Positions 58,300-64,000 of a stretch of DNA of 64,000 bases are shown piece after piece. The stretch is from Antitrichia curtipendula (taxonomy: Eukaryota; Streptophyta; Bryopsida; Hypnales; Leucodontaceae), in contig OX579635.1 of NCBI GenBank assembly GCA_951230915.1, forward strand, positions 38,440,001-38,504,000. Direction: 5' to 3'. Position 1 is the stretch's first letter. The number at the start of each line of letters is the position of its first letter. A program made the translations under genes and the position numbers. The notes under the pieces were generated by a model. That model was not told the origin of the DNA and did no database searches. It saw only the letters and a program-made list of their open reading frames with translations.

Positions 58300-59900
58300 T
58301 TTTCACTTAACTATGAGTGGTTGTGCACCTATTAATCCTAATTTACATGTCCTACATGGATTGTTTTACCTACTACTATCCGACTTGTATAAATAGCTCT
58401 CCTTTTCAACTTCAAACGCACTACACTGAGTGGCTTGTGAAGTTATTTCAAAATCATCAATATTTTTAATTATTTTAGTAACTAGCTTCTAAAGTCACTT
58501 CATTTGACTTAATTTGTTTCATTTGTCAATTAATCATTGTGTAGTCTGATGCCGGTGATTATTAAACATATCTTTGTTACACCCTTATTTTCGAGTTCCG
58601 ACACCCTTTGCGAAATTCACTCAAGCTAACAATGCACTGCGCCTAGGTTTGTCAAGCTGCCTATTTTTTATTAATAGACTAGTTTGGTCACTTTTTGGCG
58701 ACCTTCCCGATGCCTCATTTTCTCTCTAATGTCCAATCTTTTCAATGTGTTCAATGAAGGTTGGATGGTTATCCACTCAAAACATTTTCATTTGAGAAGT
58801 TTTGCAATTCTTGAGAATTTTCAAACTTGAGACTTGAATAAAACTAAAGTATCCTACAGGTGCATGTTTGAAGCATATTAAGAAATAACCAAAACCATTT
58901 GCTATAAATTCTAATATTTTACAATCATATACCACTAGGTGTAAAATTGGAGACATTTTATAAGGACTATTTAGAGTGATAGACAATGGTGCACAAAAAA
59001 TTAAGACAATGCACTATTGATATTGTCAGAATTTAGAATTTCCTCACAATAGATACATTGTTCTTGGCATTCATTTGATGTATGAAAAAAGCACTAATAT
59101 AGGCTTGCAACATTAGCAACCTCATAAAACTTTTCACTTCAAGGACCTTTGAATTGGGTACACATTATTCCTATGATTCATTTAAAACAATCAACTTTGA
59201 AAATACTCCTTCAATGTGTGGAAATACATGATTAATATAAGAAACACTTGACATATAATCTTTTACTCAAAACTGATACAAGTTTAGTTGTGTTTCTTTT
59301 GTAATCGATTGACACTTATACAAGGATAGTTGAAACCAACATCTACCACAAAAGATGGAAAAAGACTTGAAAAAAGTGTGTATTGACTATTATATTTGAA
59401 AACATTGCTATATATAGTATCATATATCATATTATTTTAATACGAAAACCTTCTTTTTAGAAACTACCTGTCCAATTATGCCATCTTTGTGTTGATTTTC
59501 CCCCAAAATACTACCAACATTGTTCAAGACATTGAAAGGACACATCTTTTGCAATTCTTTCTACATATATCTACGTATTATATAAAGATTGGCAAACATA
59601 TCCAGGTACATACATATATAAGTGTTGTATGCAATTGCATTTTTTAGATCTAATTGCTCCAATTCATTTTCTATCAAATAAATTAGTGACCTATGTTTCC
59701 TATTTCACTTCCAATTCCTCTCAGATTATGATTTGTTTGTGTGTTTTTTTCCACTCTAAAAAGTAATTTATGGCTCCCCAATTGGCCAACTTGCCAACTT
59801 GCCATAATTCATGTATCTAATATTAGTAATTACGCTCAGTTGCTATTAGTGTCGATTTATAGGTTGCCGGACAACAGTACCTCTCCCAACTCTCCTGCGT
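58300..59900. other. Intergenic sequence, no gene seen
   Basis: AT-rich. The only frame is a 69-codon minus-strand one without protein-like features. Confidence 0.5.
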
Positions 59901-59903
59901 AGT

Positions 59904-60424
59904 ATCCTCAAACAGGACTGTATTGTACATTCGGATGCACGAAAAATAATATGCTACCCATCACGAAAATGAGCCTATTTTTTTCAATATCCTTACAGTA
60001 CTGCATCTGTACAAGTGGAGAGGCTTAACAGTAGAGTACCTAATTAATACTCTTGCAGTATTGCAATTTAGCAATATTTAGTGTATACAAATGTTGTACT
60101 ACACTTAATTAGAAAACTTAAGCGCAGTACTACATGCAGTACTGCAAAAGTATTAAGAAAGGAGTGTTTGTTGACATTTTGCAATTGAAAAATATTTAAA
60201 TAGTAAGTATTGTATTTTTAAGAAACAAAGTATTAATACAATATAAATGCAATATTAGAATTAAAAAAAAATTGTTATTGTCTTTGTATAAGCGCAATAT
60301 TACATGCAGTACTGCAAGAATATTAGCTAGTATAGCCCCTTCTGCAGTACTGCATCTGTACGAGTGGAGTCAGGGCGCACTTTCCTGATGCCTAGCTGTA
60401 CCCAAACAGGCCTTTTTGAGGATC
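59904..60424. mobile_element. Possible TIR element rich in CAGTACTGCA motifs
   Basis: The left end ATCCTCAAACAGGACTGTAT and the inverted right end (reading inward ATCCTCAAAAAGGCCTGTTT) match at most positions. CAGTACTGCATCTGTAC occurs at about 59997 and 60344, and further GCAGTACTGCA copies lie between, as subterminal-type repeats. No target duplication was confirmed, and the superfamily is unassigned. Confidence 0.45.
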
Positions 60425-60476
60425 CGGGGAATGGCAAACCCAAATACTGGATTCGGTGACAAATGGCTAAGCTGGA

Positions 60477-60556
60477 CCACGTGGATTCCATTTGTTATGT
60501 TTCTCCAAAAAACTTGACAAATGGATCAAGGCCACGTGGTCTCATGGCTACGTGGC
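60477..60556. promoter_or_regulatory. Cluster of three ACGTGG (G-box/ABRE-like) sites
   Basis: CCACGTGG at 60477-60484 and 60532-60539 and TACGTGGC at 60549-60556. The first two sit in a 55-bp direct duplication (GACAAATGG...CCACGTGG). ACGTGG-type cores bind plant bZIP factors and mark ABA-responsive promoters when clustered. No confident gene lies next to the cluster. A 61-codon frame spanning it (60463-60648) has a hydrophobic segment but is unsupported. Confidence 0.35.
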
Positions 60557-61233
60557 ATCTTGACATGATTTTTCTCCTTCTCCTGTCATGGTTCATTTCA
60601 TGTACTCACTGGGATACATTGCACCAGAATTGGGGAATAGTTCCGTGATCCAAATGCATTGCAGGTCATGTGAATCCCCTATTCAGCATTTCACTGATTC
60701 CCTTTTTAACTCCTAAATGATTTGGACTATGCTGTTTTCACCAAAAACATTCCAAAACTGTCATTTCTAGGACAAGTACCAAATTTTAGACAAAAAAAAC
60801 ATTTCCGGACACATGTAAGGTAGACAAGCCTATTACCACCCTGATTTGCGATCTAACTATGTTGGAGTCAACTTCAATGGGGTCACCTATTTTTCAAAGC
60901 TGTATGCATGTTTCACAAATCAAACCCAAGTGGAATTATAAATTTCTGATGAAAATTGAAATTTATATGAATTGTTGAAGTTGACTGCCCTGAAATTACA
61001 AATCCGCCCATGGATTAATTTATAAAAGTCATATCAACAACCCATTACCGCCATAGATTGTATCTATGAGTACTTGGATATCCACCAATCAATGGTAGAC
61101 ACGTTACCCAAGCTGAAATTAATGAGCTGATTTTGTCAGAAAAATAGATGGACTTAGATGAATTTCAAGGTGGTAATAGGGCCAAAAGTAAGATGTCGGA
61201 GATAAGAAGCTGACGGGAATAGGCTGGTTTACC

Positions 61234-61831
61234 TTAACCCCTAAAGGACCGAGGGGGGTATTCAGGGAGACATTGTCAAAAACTGTGGTTTTTTAGTTTG
61301 TTAATCAAAACTGAAAATTGAAACTTTTTTTTGAAACTTCAACCGTACAAAACTAAAGTAAAGTATTTTACCAAAGTGTGGAAAAAATTTCAGCCCATTT
61401 GACCGCGTGGATTGAAAGATTATAACGTTTGAAGTTAGAAGAAAATGTTTTTTTTTTAAACCGCCCCAAGATAGCTAACAAAGTTTGACTACGCTTAGAA
61501 TGTGATTTGAGTATTTAAATTTGTTTTTTTCTGGACAATTGTATGCCATATTTTATTAGTTACATACATGCCAAATTTCAAAAGTTGATGAGCTTTTCTG
61601 CAAAAGATTCTCCAAAGATTCCCAAATTGCCCGAGCTGCCCCAAAAGTTCAAGGCAGCATAACTTTTGATCCGGGCACCCGATTGGAAAAAAAATTATTT
61701 TTTCACGAAGGAGGCACATATACGTATATTGTGTCCAAATTTCATGAACATCTGACCAAAAATGACTTCATAGGAACCTACCCGAGATTTCTTGCGTACG
61801 TTGAACGGACACTTGGTCCTTTAGGGGTTAA
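61234..61831. mobile_element. TTAA-flanked piggyBac-like element with perfect ends, 598 bp
   Basis: TTAACCCCTAAAGGACC at the left and the exact reverse complement GGTCCTTTAGGGGTTAA at the right. TTAA is the presumed target duplication and CCCCTAAAGGACC the 13-bp inverted terminus. The interior is non-coding. This is the cleanest member of the family. Confidence 0.75.
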
Positions 61832-62239
61832 CTATAGGATCTTGTAGTACAATGGATTGAGAAGATGTGAAAAAAAATTCAGAAATTTTCACCATGTAGA
61901 TTGCAAGATATTGGACTATTGGTGTGAAGTGACAAAACCCATTTTTTTGGCCCTAAGAAAAACGGGCAGCTTCACTTCACAAGGTCACATTTGTATGAAA
62001 ATGTCCAAATTGGTGGTGCTTCTTTGGATTCCTTCTTCAAGGCAAATTCGCTACATGCTTGAAAATTTTCAGATAATTTGGAATTGTATAATGTATAGGA
62101 AAAAAATAGTTAGTAGAAGGAAGTAGGAAATGATTCAAAATATTAAATTTATTTATGGAATTGAAAAATGCTGATTGAAATGGTTGAAATGTTGTAATAA
62201 AAAATTTGAACCTAGTTATTTTATTTTATTTTTAAAAAT

Positions 62240-62662
62240 ATTGAAAATTGAGTTAAATAAAGGACTTCATAGTTTGTCTTAGAGTAGAGATTCTATAACT
62301 ACCCGCAAACTACCCCAAACTAAAATTCCTCATAACTTTCATCTCCTTAATCAAAATGGAATGATTCAAAGCTTTCCATGTATATATAAATCTAAAAACT
62401 AATTTCAAATTTTTATTTTAAAAACTAATAATTTTTAAAGAAGTTTTTTTTGTTGCCTAGGTTGCCCGTCGAGCAATGAAAACTACATATTATACACTAA
62501 CTTTTTAACCACGCAATCAAAAGTTATGAAAAATTTTGGGCCTTAAAGATACTCTTTGGGCACATCTTGTGTGAAAATTTCAAAGAAAAAAAAATTCTTT
62601 TTGTTGTGAGTTGCCCCAAATCGCTATGTTGTCAAAAAATGGTGTTTGGTCCTAGGGGTTAA
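62240..62662. mobile_element. TTAA-family element, right end with lost left side
   Basis: GTTTGGTCCTAGGGG followed by TTAA (62659-62662). The interior includes AACTTTCATCTCC and AATGGAATGATTCAAAGC, typical of the family's middle. The left terminus was not found. Confidence 0.4.
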
Positions 62663-62752
62663 GAAATGGCCAACACTTGTCCTTTTAATGTACCTTCTAC
62701 TTGAAGAAGGGTTGCTATTATGTGAGCCTAAGAGCGTGAGCCTAAAAGACAT

Positions 62753-62872
62753 GTTAATATAGGTGTCTATTATAGGAACCTTTCATGATTGTAGAATATC
62801 TATGTTGTAGACACCTATATTATAGGTGTTTATATTATAAGCACCTTCAATGATTGTAGATTATCTACTTAT
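62753..62872. repeat. Short degenerate tandem repeat related to 40378-40650
   Basis: Two to three units with TATTATAGG, CACCTTCAATGATTGTAG and TATCTA, sharing arrangement and phrases with the longer array at 40.4-40.65 kb. Confidence 0.55.
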
Positions 62873-62879
62873 ATATATG

Positions 62880-64000
62880 CTCAAAACTCATATGCTTTCA
62901 TTTACATGGTCAAACATTAGAATTGTTGCATACAAGGTTAAGAGTGTTAACAAAAAAGACTTCACATTCTTATCCCAAAGATGTTGGGCAATAATTTATT
63001 TTTAATTTTTCAAGGTAGTTTAACTTGCAATCTTAATTGGAGTGAATCTACCTACATCCATTACTATATAGATGATGGATGAAACATAAATTATTCATCC
63101 AAGTGTGGCAAGATCATCTTACTTTAAAATTTATTTGGGTGATTCTTGGCAATTCATCCATTCAAAGTTGGGAAATACTTTACTAAAGCCCCCCAATCAC
63201 CACAAATAAATTTCTAGTGTTGAGCCAATTCTTCAAAAATACAGAATTTTTTTCTACAATTAAGACCTAGCCCCAAGAAGCAATGCAACCAAAATGGCAA
63301 AGATTATAAATTTGTATACTACCCTAGGCATTTTGTGAGTGTTCTACTAGCAGACCTACAACTACTAGTAGACCATATACATGTTACTATTCATTTGACA
63401 ATTTGACCTTCATATATTAACAATATACATTTGTGTTCTAGAATGTTTTCTACCAATACATGAGGGTGGAATTGAATGTTGGATTATAATGGATATATTT
63501 GTCTTACCTACAATGGAATTCAAGGTGACAATCTACATCTTTTCAAATATGCTACTCAAATTCTTAGACAAATTTCATCTTTAAAAATGTATAGACAATA
63601 GCAATATAACGTAGAGGTTCTAAAGCACTTCAGATTCTAAAAGCATTAGAAAAAATTTGGAGCCTCTCCAAGCCTGCCAAAGTTTGGACTAGTGCCCTTC
63701 AAAGTCCAAACAAAAAATTAATATGGAATATTTCTTCTTTTGAAAAAAAAAATATAAATTTTTTATTTGGACTATTGGTCCAACTTTGGTATCCCTCTAG
63801 AGTCCCCATTTTTTTTTAAATTTGTTCATTAACACAAATGTATCAATTGCATTATTTAATGTACCTATTACATTATTTAATGTACCAACAATAAGTATGT
63901 CAAGGACTCTTTTAGATCCTTTTGTAATTCCTACTTCAAAATTCATAACTAATCCTACCCAAACTACCCCCAAATATAGGCAATTTAGGTGTAGCCTCTA
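62880..64000. other. AT-rich intergenic sequence, no gene seen
   Basis: No frame above 60 codons and no paired repeats. The sequence runs to the window edge. Confidence 0.55.

Overview
The window looks like nuclear DNA of a land plant, most likely a non-seed plant of bryophyte type. The reasons are spliced GT-AG genes, a plant group-III MscS-like (MSL) channel, a plant PPR-repeat remnant, and many small DNA transposons in AT-rich gene-poor sequence. The species cannot be fixed from sequence alone. No rRNA, tRNA, CRISPR array or complete LTR retrotransposon was recognised.

Three well-supported genes, all on the minus strand, lie in GC-richer islands. (1) At 24855-28911 is a five-exon MSL mechanosensitive channel of 1030 aa with an unusually long N-terminus and a possible upstream ORF. 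(2) At 30309-31673 and (3) at 50013-53682 are two paralogous four-exon genes of 334 and 347 aa. Their intron phases (0, 2, 2) are identical and their two central exons have identical lengths (209 and 174 nt). The shared core is a Val/Pro/charged repeat protein resembling alveolin/articulin-type membrane-skeleton proteins. I know of no named plant family with this layout, and this pair is the best candidate for something undescribed. Gene 3 has much longer introns, a duplicated promoter segment, and a decayed copy of its last exon within a triplicated 3' flank.

Most of the rest is repeat and transposon sequence. A 5.3-kb non-autonomous CACTA element (13547-18843) has a TAT target duplication, and uninterrupted copies of its target are present in the window. 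A 640-bp hAT-like element (38547-39186) has an exact 8-bp target duplication and an internal 332-bp foldback. A family with TTAA at its ends and termini CCCCTAAAGG (piggyBac-like) occurs at about 1.6, 6.6-7.2, 34.0-34.8, 39.3-40.2, 47.4, 61.2-61.8 and 62.7 kb. There are also a TA-flanked MITE, two large foldbacks, a 407-bp TIR family, a 63-bp-arm hairpin, and several tandem duplications, minisatellites and microsatellites.

Lesser coding remnants are a PPR fragment (42384-42566), an interrupted reading frame with coherent coding signal (42863-43908) and a degenerate gene-like region (9772-10887). The arms 0-8.4, 11-24, 34-42, 44-48.7 and 54.7-64 kb otherwise show no supportable genes. Functional links between the channel and the repeat proteins are only inferred from proximity.
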